64,000 bases of DNA from Progne subis subis (Eukaryota > Chordata > Aves > Passeriformes > Hirundinidae), in the NCBI GenBank assembly GCA_022316685.1, contig JAKJHU010000076.1:878001-942000 (forward strand), read 5' to 3'. The translations under genes were made by a program, and so were the position numbers. Under the pieces are notes generated by a model. It did no database searches, was not told the origin of the DNA, and saw only the letters and a program-made list of their open reading frames with translations. This document shows, piece by piece, positions 50,124-62,091 of this stretch. Position 1 is the first letter of the stretch. Every line of letters begins with the position of its first letter.

Positions 50124-50185
50124 CTTCCAACAGCCATTTATTTCATATAAAGTGCTTCCAGCAGCCATTTATTTCATATAAAGTG
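50124..50185 (+). repeat. 31-bp tandem duplication
   Basis: Two 31-bp units (50124-50154 and 50155-50185) start CTTCCARCAGCC and end CATATAAAGTG, differing at one base. Near-identity implies a recent event. Confidence 0.97.
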
Positions 50186-50789
50186 GGAAACAAAAACCTC
50201 CACTGTGAAAGCTAAGATGCAAGCATGTGGCCACTTAGTGCTTACTCCTCTGGATTTCTGTAGGTTGCTACAAAATTATACCAATTATGAATAAGTTTTC
50301 TCTTAGTTTAGAATAAAGAGAGTAGGAAAAGCCATATCCAGGTTTATCTTTCCAGTATTTCTCCCTCTTATTAAATGTCTTAAAGCACATGTCTTTTTAA
50401 AAAATTGATTTAACCAGTATTATTAAATAGTGTCTCTAGGTGGATTATAAAAATACCACTCATGTTCTATGAATATTATAATGTCACATTTCAAAAAAAA
50501 GAAGAAAAATATGGGTACCTACATGTTCTCATGCCATGCTCAAATTTCAGTAAGCAAATGTACAGTTGAATAACATCAAGGAGTTACATGGCCACAAAAT
50601 GTACGTAATTATTTGGCAATTCATTAGCAAAAACTAATGCAGATGTGATTAATTCAACAAGCATAATCATTGTGTACAGATTCAGGCTTTGCAAATTTGG
50701 CCTGCAGTCAGTGGCACATCAGATATGATGAGCTGTAAGTCTAGGGGAAAGGGAGGCTGCTCTTTCAAGTAGCTCAAGGACACACAAAA
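50186..50789. other. AT-rich non-coding DNA
   Basis: No gene or repeat family recognised. A homeodomain-motif-rich segment lies at about 50590-50700. Confidence 0.5.
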
Positions 50790-50943
50790 TTACAGAATAA
50801 CAGAATTACAGAATGATGAGGTTGGAAGAGACCTTCAAGATCATTGATTCCAACCCATGCCCTACCACCTCAATTAAACCATGGCACCAAGTGCCACATC
50901 CAGTCTTTTTTTAAACACATCCAGGGATGGTGACTCCACCACT
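50790..50943 (-). mobile_element. CR1 LINE 3' end, minus strand
   Basis: Left edge shows the CR1 tail as repeated 'attacagaa(t)' words. Then come 'gaggttggaagagaccttcaagatcat', 'gattccaacccatgccctaccacctcaattaaaccatgg', 'gcaccaagtgccacatccagtc' and 'catccagggatggtgactccacca'. 5'-truncated at about 50943. No coding sequence. Confidence 0.95.
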
Positions 50944-51345
50944 ACTACACCATGAAATTGAAAATGTTAACAAAAAATAATCAAACTAATCAGCAAAATC
51001 TTACTAATTTATCTGGGACAAACACCCATTGATGGAATATTCCTGTCTTTGCCTTTAAGTAAATGAAAATTGCTAATCCAATTGTATATTAGCTATAATT
51101 ACTGGAGGCCAACAAAAAGACAAAGCAAGACAGAAGTTTGACAACTGACCCAAACCATGTTCCAATGTGTCACTGTGTGCCTTTTGTTATTCTGACCTGT
51201 GTATCCAGATCAGTTTATCTACAAGGGTGAATGCAATAAAACTCAAGTATCTTAGTGAAGTTATGCATCTATAAGGAATTCTGACAGATTTTCCATGAAA
51301 GTCAAAATCAACCAAGAAACAGTATGAATAACTGGGCAATCAGGG

Positions 51346-51361
51346 AAAAAAAAAAAAAAAA

Positions 51362-51430
<69 letters not shown>
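51346..51430 (+). repeat. A17-(AC)n-(TA)n compound microsatellite
   Basis: A17 (51346-51362), a short TATA link, about 26 AC units (51366-51418) and about six TA units. The long uninterrupted dinucleotide run is likely polymorphic. Confidence 0.98.
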
Positions 51431-52010
51431 GGAATCTGTTCTGAAAGGAAATACTAATCAGCAAACCTTCCAGGTGTGAAACACCAGGATGAAAATAATA
51501 ATAATTTATTTAAAAAAATATTTAAAAAGCTTTGTGTTATTTGATTTCTACTTCACTGAAATGTGATCTATTGTCCAAAGCACTCTCCCATTGTAAGCTA
51601 CTTCAGTCATAAATCTCAGCTGTATGTCTAAATAAGCTAAACTCAATTGTGAATACAAATGCAAATATTTATATCTGTCATATCCCAGAAGTATTTCAGG
51701 ATTCTTCAGCTTTCTGAAACAGGTGATGAGTTATTCCCTGTTCCATGCAAAGGAGACTGCTTTGTGATTTCTTCTCACTGCTTCAGGCCATAAAAAGATA
51801 AACCAATCCAAATCTAAAATTAGGACAACTTTTATTATAAAAAACTATTAGAAATTTTCAATGGAAAATACAAAATACATTTTTATAGCCCAAAAAATTT
51901 TTCAAAATACTAATGAAAACTGCAGAAGTAATTTGTAGATAGAAGCTTCTATTTGCAAAATGAGTTGAAAAATAAAGAACTGATTGACCATTCTCATTAT
52001 TAAATAATTC

Positions 52011-52026
52011 TTTTTTTTTTTTTTTT
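52011..52026 (+). repeat. T16 homopolymer
   Basis: Sixteen consecutive T. Confidence 0.95.
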
Positions 52027-54230
52027 GTATTTTTTAACATAAGAGAATTAATTCAGCATGTTTCAATTCATAAAAATTCAGAAAGCAATTCTGAAAACAA
52101 ATACATCAGCTTTATAAATGACAGTTTGACTAACTTGCACCTGGGGATAATGTTGTTGGGGTTTTTTTGTAAAAGAACTTGAAAAGATATTTTTATCTTG
52201 TTCCTGTCACTCTTTCAAGAGTTTTGTAATCGGAGTGGTTATTAATGTCTCTCATTAATCATGGATGAATTAGGGAGCCAGGATCTTTGAGGCTTAAGTC
52301 AATTATGTATAAATAGAGTCCATTATTTACAGCACCATTATGTTCCCAGCTCATTTATTACATAAATCTTCTCCTATCATCTGGAATTTATCCATCTTTA
52401 TTAACTAACTTTTCTGGGTAAATTTAAAAATTGTGACTGAGGTAAATCACATCCCACTAAGCAGAACTAGATAAGAGTCTAGTTTATTTTATTTCTCTTT
52501 TTTTTTTTACTAGTATTGACTCTTTTTGTCAGGAGATGATTTTCAAAAGCATCAGAGGAAAAATTCCTGTATGCTGTACTTTCTGCATGTCAAAACTAGT
52601 TTCAAACATATACATTCCTCTTGGAAAAGAGGAGGTTGTGTCCTTGAGGCCTTTATTTGCCTATTATGTGATGTCATTTTGAATCTTAACAATAACATTT
52701 TAAAGCAAAAGAGCCAGCCTAAAATTATTTTTTGATTGTATAGTTACTCTGTTATTTTTGCCCTAGCTTGAATTGCAAAAAAACCAGAACATTGGTCAAA
52801 ACAGTATAATAAACATCACAAAAGCTGCTTAGCAAATTGCCCTTATTTTAATTAATCAGCATAATAAAGACAAGTATACTGAGCAATTATCTTGGTCAGT
52901 CTTTCAGCTTATTTTCTTTTCTCTTTTAGCAAAATTTTACGTTGAAATTAATTTAATTTTTAGTTTTACCTCCCAGCTGCAAATACAATTATCCAGTTTT
53001 ATAACTGTAAGAAGTTACAGTATGGAAATCTGGAAAAGAAGTGAAAAGCAGAGATACGTACATTGCAGATACTGTTCATCTTGAGTGGGGAGCAACAAAT
53101 AGGAAATTCTTTCCTTTAGTAGTTCTTAACCCTAAAATGGGTTTATCTAGCATCAGAAAAACCTTTATCAATCTAAGTGGGAAATCTGTTCTGCATAGAA
53201 GATCATCCTGCCCCTCAGAGGGTTTGATAAATTTCACATACACTTTAACTGATGAAAATGAAATATTACTGTAAGTGATAAAATGGTATTACTTATCTTT
53301 ACATTGTGTCTGTTCTTTACTTTATGTATTTTTTTAACCCTTTCATGTTCATTGAATAGCCATCTTGTTACCCCTCACAAGTCAGAGGCTTCCGTAGCCT
53401 TATGTTCTTGCCACAACCAATGAGAGGAAATTTCGTTGCCTTCTCTTTTGTCTTCACTTCTGTGTCACAAGCTGCAAATCAAAATAGAGAGGATCTGCAT
53501 TGGTCTGTCTTCAAGCGGAGCTTGAGAGATAGACAATAAGTGAGAAATTGTTACAAATGCAGACTAATGAGACATTTCTGGTGTCAAATTATCCCAGCAT
53601 TTTAAAACCCTTTCTCAGTTTTTGATCTAATCAGCCCTTAGAGCACTTAAGAGTTGTGTAATACCTTATGTCTTAAGAATTTAATATAGCTTCTTCTGAA
53701 AGGTTCTCCAACTTCGTAAATTTTGTATATTTATGATTTTAATGGTACAGCGCCAGCACTGTCTATCATTTATGAAAAAAACAACTCAAGGATTCATTCA
53801 CTGTGACTTTTGATGGGCAGCTCCTTGTGTGTAATGCCAGTCTTTGCTCCTTAAATAGAAAGAGTTAATTTTATGGAAGAAGAGGAATTATATTATAGTG
53901 TCTGAAGGCTGTATTTAATTCATAGTGAATTGTTCATGCAGAGGAATGGATTTTACAATGAAATGAGAGATTCCAAACCTTTCAGCTGTTTAATAAACCA
54001 TATAAATAGAAGAAATGGGTTGGGATTGAACATCTCAGCCCACCTGCCTACTCGCACATATGGCTGAAATACTCCAGGGTACTAGAGAATAAAATAACTT
54101 CTTTCCTATTCCTGTAAACTAAGACACTCATTAACAGGAGTGAGAGACAGGCCAATCAACCAGGCAAATGAGCACTGATGGTGGTGGGATATATCAGGGG
54201 ACACGTCTTTGGTCCACTTCACAATTCAAA

Positions 54231-54231
54231 T

Positions 54232-54263
<32 letters not shown>

Positions 54264-54277
54264 ACAAAAACAAAAAA
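54231..54277 (+). repeat. (AAAAAC)n tract
   Basis: AAAAC and AAAAAC units with no G or T. Confidence 0.95.
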
Positions 54278-55351
54278 TTGAGAGATGGACCACAAGGCTT
54301 AAAATTTCATAATATATGGATTTTTATTCATTATTCTGCATGGTTATTTTGCATGGTTGTGTTTCAGTATTCATCTTATATTTGGTCTTGCATGAATGAT
54401 AAAAAATAAAAATATCCACTATCAATTTTAGAAATTAAATATGAGAATATTTGTTGCAGAGATATTAAATATCAGTATTCAGGTTTCACTATTCAGGTTT
54501 TGTACCATGGGATGAATGCCACTATCAGGCAATCATAATAAATCTTGTTCAGAACATTAATAAATAGCCTTATTGAGTCGTACACTCCTGAAGGTGAAAG
54601 TGCAGAGTTAGGTCCCCAAACAGTAATTTGAAAGGAATTATAAATTTACTTTCATCCTTTTCTGGGTTACTAAATTCTCTCCAAACTTTTTTTAATTTTT
54701 CATTTCACAGCATTCAGCTTACAAAATCACATGCACTAGAGAAAAATTCCAAAATGTAGCAGGAATTTGTTTTCCTACTTTTTTCCATTTTGCCCAGGAT
54801 TTTTTACTCTAAATCTTTTCAAGGTACCTGGGAGTTTCAGCAATATATTAATATTTATAACCATCTTAGGTGACTACCTGCTGTGAACACTAAATATCAA
54901 AATTGCTATTAATGAAAATATTGTCATCATATATTCAGTGTGTGAATTAACACATACAGGTAACCAAGGGCAACCATCAAACCGCAGCTGAAATGCAAAG
55001 AGTGTGTTTATTTCATTACCTCACTAACAACATCAGGTGGCAGAGACACAGGGAGACCCAGGTTCCATTTGGCTCAGCTTGTCCTAGCAAGGGAGGGGGA
55101 TCCAGGGGCTCACTTCCAGCCTTACTGTAACAAAAGGCTTTGGGCATGCCTGTGAAAGTGTGTTATCTCTCCACAGGAGTTCTACTTCTCAAAGCAGGAA
55201 CCGGATGAACAACACAAGGCATAAAAAAATGTAACCTGCACACACTGACAGTTTTAGCAGTCTCACCTGCAAGGTCATTTTGAGCAAAATTATTCTCTCT
55301 TTCTTGCTGAATATCACAGTTTAACCCTTTCTTCCCAACAGTCAGTATTCA

Positions 55352-55493
55352 CTTTTTTGTTTTGCTTTGTTTTGTTTTGTGGTTGGTTGTTTTTTTCTTT
55401 TTGTTTGTTTGTTTTTTTGGTTGGTTGGTTTTTTGTTTGTGGGGTTTTTTTGTTTGTTTGGTTTGGTTTTTTTGGTTTTTTTTTTTTTTTTGT
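55352..55493 (+). repeat. T/G-rich low-complexity tract
   Basis: About 140 nt of T and G words (TTTTG, TTGG, TTTG), nearly free of A and C. It abuts the 3' terminus of the adjacent minus-strand CR1. Confidence 0.95.
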
Positions 55494-55499
55494 TAGCTA

Positions 55500-55690
55500 T
55501 ATCATAAAATCATAGAATGGTTTGTGTTGGAAGGGACATTAAAGATCATCTGATTCAAACATCCCCCTGCTATGGGCAGGAGCATCTTTCACTACAGCAT
55601 GTCTCTCAAAGCCCCATCCAACCTGGCCTTGAACACTGCCAGGGATGAGGCATGATTTGCTTTATTCTGCTGTTCCAGTTGCTGGCAGTG
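55500..55690 (-). mobile_element. CR1 LINE 3' end, minus strand
   Basis: Begins with the CR1 tail 'atcataaaatcatagaatgg', then 'gtgttggaagggacattaaagatcatctgattcaaac', 'ccccctgctatgggcagg', 'tctcaaagccccatccaacctggccttgaacactgccagggatg'. The 5' part fades after about 55690. 5'-truncated, 3' end intact. Confidence 0.95.
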
Positions 55691-56009
55691 AGACAGGCTT
55701 CCCAAGCAGGTACCCAGTTCATCCTATCCAGTACATTTGGTGTTTTCTGATTTCCTCCATTATAAAGCTAGGGATTTGATATTAAAGACAAATTTGAAAA
55801 AGAAATTGCTGAAATTATGGAAACTAGTGGTCTGTATTTTTTCTACAGTTTTATTATAATAAATAAGAAAAATATCCAGTTTCCAAAATGAAAAAGTACT
55901 CTAAATTGTATATTCAGAATGTGTATGTTTTTATAAAGGACAGCAAATTTTGGAGGAAAAAGCTTAAGTAACTATGAACTCTGAAGCCATTGGACTTTGA
56001 CTCCCTTTT

Positions 56010-57122
56010 TGCGTGGGAGAAATGCTATGTATGCTCTCTACCTGAATGCTGGCAAAGCCTTTGACACTGCCTCTGACATCATTCTCCAGAGAAACAGGCT
56101 GCTCATGGCTTGGACAAGTGCACTCTTTGCTGGGTTAAAATCTGGATAAAATGTTGATCTGAAGAGGGCTGGTAAATGGAATTACATCTAGCTGATGGCC
56201 TGTCACAAGTGTTGTTTCCCAGGGCTCAATACTGGGGCCTGTTCTCATTAATCTCTTTATTGATCATCTGGAGAAAGAGATCAAGTTTACCCTCAATCAG
56301 CTTGTGGATGACAGCAAGTTGAGCAGGAGTGTTGATCTGCAGGAGGGCAGGAAGACTCTGCAGAGGCATCTGGAGAGTCTGGATCAATGGACTGAGGACG
56401 TTGGTGTGAAGTTCAACAAGGCCAAGTGCCAGGTCCTTCTCTTTGGTCACAACAACCCCAGGCTCTGTTACTGGCTTGAGGAAGGGTGGCTGGAAAGCTG
56501 CCCAGCAGAAAAGGACCTTGGGATCAACAGCAAGTGAACCTAATCCTGACCTGTATCAACAACAGTGTGGTCAGCAGGACCAGGGCAGTGATTGTCCCCC
56601 TGTACTTGGCACTGGTGAGGCCACACGTTGAATCCCGTGTTCAGTTCTGGGATCTTCACCACAAGAAGGACATTGAGAGGTGGTGGAGTGTGTCCAGAGA
56701 AGGGCAACAAAGGTCATGAAGGGCCTAGAGCACAAGTCTTATGAGGAGCAGCTGAGGGAGCTGGGAGTGTTCAGTCTGGAGAAAAAGAAGCTCAGGGGAA
56801 ATCTTACCTCTCTCTGCAACTACTGGGTCACAGTGAGGTGGGAGCTGGTCTCCTCTCCCAAGTAATAAAAGATATGAAAAGAGGTTGTGCCAAGAGAGGT
56901 TTACATTGGATATTAGGAAAAATTTCTGAACAGAAATGGTGCACAAACAGGATGCGCTAGTACAGGCTGCCCAAGGAAGTGGTTGAGTCATCATTTCTGG
57001 AGGGATTTAAAAGATGTGTATATGTGGCATTTAGGGACTTGGTTAGTTGCTGAGCATGGCACTGCAGGTTTAACTGTTGAGCTCAATGATTTCAGAGTTT
57101 TTTTCAACTTAAATGAATCTAT
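56010..57122 (+). mobile_element. CR1 LINE, ORF2 3' half plus 3' end
   Basis: The longest CR1 copy here (about 1.1 kb), forward strand. Traces of reverse transcriptase are readable: 'LNAGKAFDTAS' near 56040, then a fragment corresponding to the FADDTKL-type catalytic block, here with the FADD motif read as LVDD ('QLVDDSKLSRSVDLQEGRKT', 56298-56357). Later come '[11 protein letters not shown]' and '[20 protein letters not shown]' (56719-56778). The frame is broken by frameshifts, a stop after 56536 and loss of roughly 50 bp just after it relative to the family, so it is a dead copy. The 3' end includes 'ggttgagtcatcatttctggagggatttaaaag' and 'ttcaacttaaatgaatctatg'. Confidence 0.95.
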
Positions 57123-57419
57123 GCCTCTTCCCTGTTTCTAATATAATGCTGACTCATTTGAAACTCACCTACTAGTGAGTTTCAACCAATCTTCCTTATT
57201 TTCCATTATTAAAATATTTTTTCAAAAGTAAGATGAATTTCAATTACCTTAATTTTGCTTCTCTAACTTTTAATTAACAAATCTGGAATTGTACAAAGAG
57301 CAAAGTAACTGCAGTAGTAGTTGAATATCAAGGGTAAGGTGCTCTAATTGTCTGTTTTAAAAAAGACAGATATTTTAGACTTTAAAATCAAAATTAATTT
57401 TTATAACTAATAAGATTTT

Positions 57420-57420
57420 A

Positions 57421-57463
<43 letters not shown>

Positions 57464-57464
57464 A
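57420..57464 (+). repeat. (AAAT)n microsatellite
   Basis: Eleven uninterrupted tetranucleotide units. Confidence 0.98.
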
Positions 57465-59001
57465 ATTTTGGCTTGGAGTGACTCTTGTGTCTCTTCCATC
57501 CAGCTACATTAGGGACTTTGGAAAGGACAAACAGATTGGTTTGGTTTGAAGGCCACAAAGTTCTCAAGTTGTCACTGCTTGTTGGTGAAGCATAACCCTC
57601 TAAAAAACAAGGACCCACTATATTGACCAGTGGCATGAGCATTACGTTATAGTGACCCACACAAAGCATAAATTGTGGCCAGCTAACCTAACTCATTGTC
57701 TTTCTCTTGCTCTTCCACTTTTATTACTGATTATGCAAAACAGCATAAAAGAAGAGTCCTCCCTGATACAGCAACTTTGTTCTTTCTACAATGTCTTCTG
57801 CCACCAAGTAAAAAAAAAGACAGGACCATATAAAGATCTCAAAACAACATATCTGTCATTGGTTGTTCTAGCATTAGGATTCTTCTACATCAAGACAACA
57901 GGATACTTCAAAAACTGAGAAAAGCTGACTCAGTAACTAAGTAGTTTTGTTATGTCATAAATTAGTATTGGGCCTAAAATAGACACAATCAAATCTTCCT
58001 ATAAATAAATACCTGATGTCAAAATTAGGTGAACTCATAATTGTTACTATCTCGGATATAATGCCACAAGAATGAGTTGGTGCCTCTGATCTTCCCAGGC
58101 TCAGCATAAAAGATATGAATTATGAGTTACTTCCTTCTTTAAAAGCTCTAATATCTTGACACCATATGGAAAAGATCTTTATCTTATAAAGACTTCAATC
58201 TAATGTGATTGATATTTCTTCATTCTGTGAACAGTGTTTACATTTCTAATTTTACCATTGATACAAAGGTTTGTAAATATAGAATCTATTCTAGAATGTC
58301 ATATTCAGCTTCATCTCAACTTTACCACATAAGAAACTGAAATACTCAGCAATTAAGCAGTTCACTACAACCTTCAAATGTCTATCAAAAACTAAGACAA
58401 TGAATATACCTTAAATACAAATCCCATAGTAACCAGTGAAATGGATGATTCAATAGCATTGTCCTGTCAGGGAACTACACAAAAGACTCATGCTAACTAT
58501 AATAATTACTTTATTCTCCACTGAAACAACTGTAGATTAGCAAATTCATGAGAAAATGCTGTATAGTTATGGCTAATCTTTTATGTTTGTCACACTACTT
58601 GCATGAGAAAGAAGCATCTCATCCTGACTTACTTTGGATGCTCAGATAATGAGAAGTATACTAAGAATGTATTTTCCTGAAAAAATGCTTTCCTTTTAGG
58701 TTGTCATTTCATCATTTGTGCTTCAGCATGAGAGTGTTGTTCAGTATGATGGTTCCTTGTGGTTTTTCTCTGATTGTTTTGTTGGGTTTCTTTTTCTTCT
58801 AATCTTCTACTACAGAGCAATAATTTTAATCTTTTATATGTGACATTTCAAAAGACATAGGCCTTAAAAGATGTAGCTGTTCTTTTCGCTAAAGTCTTTA
58901 AAAGGCATTGGGAACCAATCCACTCATACTGAAGTGAAAAAAAGTAACAAAAGCACAGTCTTATGTAAAAGGTGAAGAAATTCCAATTTAAAGCTACTTT
59001 T

Positions 59002-59118
<117 letters not shown>

Positions 59119-60693
59119 TTGCTAGCAACCAGTGTAGGGAGTGCTTATATTGCCTGCCTATATGTTTTCCCGTTATTCTGTCCACAGGAAGTGGAAATAA
59201 ACTTCCCAGAATAAAAAATATATTTAGAAAATCTAAGTGATGACTATCCAAATTCTCAGTAAAAGTGAAATGTAAACCCTTCATGAGACACCGGAGAAAT
59301 TTTCAAAAAGGAGAGAAAAAAGTTTTAAAAAAGAATTTTTTCTTAATAATACAGAGGTAATGTCTTTTGGAATATTTCTGAGCCAGGAGTTTGAAACAGG
59401 ATTATGTTGTAATATTTTATATTATCTGAACTGTGTTTTCTGAGGGATGACTTGATGATCTTTATTTTGAATACCCGTATTTTTACCGAATCCAAACGAC
59501 CTGAGTAAAATACCTACAAAAGCCACTTGGAACTACTTGCATGTAAACAAAACATTGAAAAGTGTTTTAAATATTTCTATCAATCTATCTAGCTAGCTAA
59601 AAATTAATGTAATATGTGAATTACTGAAATACATTTCAGGTGGAGTTTTGTCCTGCTCCATCATCATATCTTAGATTTGTTATTATTTTCTCCCTTAGGG
59701 GGAGCAGAACCACAGCTACCTCCTTTTCATTACATCCCATTCTAGTCTTGAGTTCTCCAAACTACTTGCCAGTAATATTTAATTCCATTTTTAGTTTAGT
59801 ACAGGCAGTTAATACCATTATACTTTGAAGAATGTTAATTCTAAGGAATTGTTACTTTGGCAGCTCTTGGCTGTATTGTAACAGTTAGGAAGAGTCCAGT
59901 TCAGGTTAAAATGTCACTGAAGTAGTTTTATACTTATTTTCAAAAACTCACATGATATTTTTTACTGTAATATTTAAACCTAGTTCACAGAAAATTCCCA
60001 GCACAATAAAGATGGTGCAATGCAGAAGCAACTTCAGGTAAACAATAATCAGACAAAAAGCTGTTAGCAGGAAATGGTGAAGTTATGTACAGCCTAGCTT
60101 AAGAAAAGCTTTCTAAGGTCTCCAATATGTGTACAGCTTCTCACAGGTAAATCAGGGTCAAAGTGTTGGAAAAAATTTTGCCTAAATGAAATAAATGTTA
60201 TATCTTACATAAGTTGGTATTCTTAGAGTGGTTCTCCATTCTTCAGGACTACATATGTAATTTTTAGCCATTCATAATTAACTGAATGAAGACTGTCCCT
60301 TTTATCAGGGACTTCAAAAACGAAATATGTTTTAAAGCTGTTTCAAATTTATTTTATAAAACTTTCACTACACAGTGCAAGATCATTCTTTCCATTTAAA
60401 GTTATGACACTATACAAAATAAAGCACCACATAAGATATATCGAGCACCTCTTTTTAAATTAAGTTCAAACAGAAAAAAGGGCACTCATAAACTCAGTAG
60501 ACCCAAGGAGATGTTCCAGAATAAAAGAAAAATTAATTTTCCAGCACATTTAGTTCCTGGGATATCACAATAGCTGTTCCTCTCATGGCACGATTCCTAG
60601 ACAAATTGTTCAGTGATTATTCTATTTCAGTTTCTCTATTGAATATTCAGCTTAATTGCTCAAAGAGAATCACTTTGCTATTGAATATAGGGG

Positions 60694-60736
60694 AAAAAAA
60701 AAAAAAAAGAAAAGAAAAAAATAAAAAGGGGGGGGG
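60694..60736 (+). repeat. A-rich tract ending in G9
   Basis: A15 and AAAAG words, then ATAAAAA followed by nine G. Confidence 0.95.
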
Positions 60737-61306
60737 AATAATTTTTGGCTGAATCTATCTTGCTGCTCTGAAGTTGTAGGCTATAATTTTCCGTGTCCAG
60801 CTTAAAGAAAAAATATCTGGTTCATGCCTTGATTGTAACCATGAGAGATTAAATGCATTTAAGAAATGGATATAACATATATCTAAATGTGTATATTCTG
60901 TTTTCACTTAAAGTATGATTGATCACCCCATGCTCCACTGCCTTTGCTTGATCATCATGGCATGTCAAGACAAATTCAAAGCTAATCCAATTTAATTTTT
61001 TCCTCAATTACAAGACCAGCCTGGGGACTAACACAAATCTGCCCAAAGAACTGTCTATTTTTAATCTCACTACCCTTTCCGTAAGAACTATATTCTTTAG
61101 AACCACAGAAATGCCAGCTTCTAGGCCAATGATTCCCAAAGCTGTAGGGCAAAGTCCATTGTCGAACCTCAAACCTTGTAATTTACTTTCTCTGTCTGTT
61201 AAAAAAAATAAATGGACATTCTATCGTTTCATGCACTAAATGGGAACACACTTCGGAAACAGTTTTAGGGATTAGAACTGTTGATAGAAAATTGCTTTCT
61301 TTTCAG

Positions 61307-61407
61307 CTGCTTAATGATACCTCTTCTAGAAGCAAAAATTCCAAGGAAAGCAAGAGAACAGGAGACGATACACTTATGTATCAAACTGAAGGTGAAGAAT
61401 GTGAAAG
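61307..61407 (+). CDS. candidate internal coding exon, gene unidentified
   Basis: Seen: a strong polypyrimidine tract and acceptor 'ttgctttcttttcag' end at 61306. A 101-bp segment is open in the frame starting at its first base (33 codons plus two bases, beginning LLNDTSSRSKNSKESKRTGD). The consensus donor AAG|GTAAGTA begins at 61408. It does not overlap any recognised repeat. It ends two bases into a codon; the next candidate exon (63862) supplies one base, giving AGT (Ser), so the phases agree. The peptide is hydrophilic, rich in Ser, Lys and Glu, like a disordered cytoplasmic or nuclear segment. I do not recognise the protein and assign no function. It could still be a chance arrangement. 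Confidence 0.5.
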
Positions 61408-61621
61408 GTAAGTAAAAAATATTAACAATTATGAAAATGTTACAGAACATATCAAACTAAAATGCAAAGTAGACGAAGCACATGAAAGAAATCTGAAAGT
61501 TTACATGACACAAACAATTAAAACTACATTGTCCAAATCTACATTTCTGAACTGAATATTTTTTTTAGCCAAATGACCTCTTAATTTATGCTGTAAACCT
61601 ATTAAAGTAAAAAACTCATCA
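61408..61621. other. putative intron start
   Basis: AT-rich sequence following the candidate donor; no feature recognised. Confidence 0.4.
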
Positions 61622-61930
61622 CAGCTCTGTAGAGGAACCCAGATAGACTGGATACATGGGCTGAATCCAACAATATGAGGTTTAACAAGACCAAGTGTCA
61701 TGTCCTGCACGTTTGGCCACAATAGCCCCCTGCAGCGCTACAGGCTGGGGACGGTGTGGCTGGAGAGTGCCCAGGCAGAAAGGGACCTGGGGGTGCTGAT
61801 GACAGCAGCTGAACATGAGCCAGCAGTGTGACCATGGTGGCCAAGAGGGCCAATGGCATCCTGGCCTGTATCAGGAATGGTATGTCCAGCAGGACCAGGG
61901 CAGTCCCCCTGTATTCAGCACAGGTCAGTA
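61622..61930 (+). mobile_element. internal CR1 ORF2 fragment, plus strand
   Basis: Follows CR1 ORF2 forward: 'tgaggtttaacaagaccaagtgtcatgtcctgcac', 'ccctgcagcgctacaggctggggacggtgtggctgg', 'caggcagaaagggacctgggggtgctgatgacagc', 'gccaagagggccaatggcatcctggcctgtatcagg', 'ccccctgtattcagcacaggt'. Both the CR1 5' part and the 3' terminus are missing, so this is a remnant of a larger insertion. CpGs such as GCGC and ACGG remain. It lies between the two candidate exons, so it would be intronic. Confidence 0.93.
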
Positions 61931-62004
61931 CCTAAATGGTTGTAAGGTAATTAAATTGCCTTTCTTAATGTGAGTACTGTTAAAGCTGTAGAGTTTCTGA
62001 ATTA

Positions 62005-62028
62005 TTTTCTCAGTTATTACTGAGAAAA
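62005..62028. repeat. 10-bp perfect hairpin
   Basis: TTTTCTCAGT and its complement ACTGAGAAAA around a 4-nt loop TATT. Confidence 0.9.
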
Positions 62029-62059
62029 AAAAATATACAAATATCCATTCAATACAAAT

Positions 62060-62091
62060 CAGTTATTGACATTAACAGTTATTGACATTAA
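62060..62091 (+). repeat. 16-bp tandem duplication
   Basis: Two identical units CAGTTATTGACATTAA. Confidence 0.97.

Larger units (their letters stand above)
50944..55499. other. AT-rich non-coding DNA, no gene seen
   Basis: Contains compound microsatellite 51346-51430, T16 at 52011-52026, an A/C-rich tract (54231-54277) and a T/G-rich tract (55352-55493). The stretch 52200-52480 is rich in ATTA-type motifs. A GC-richer patch at about 55020-55230 was not recognised. Confidence 0.55.

Noticed and set aside
51261..51464. Minus-strand frame with alternating Cys-Val
   Set aside because: Translation of the (AC)n tract.
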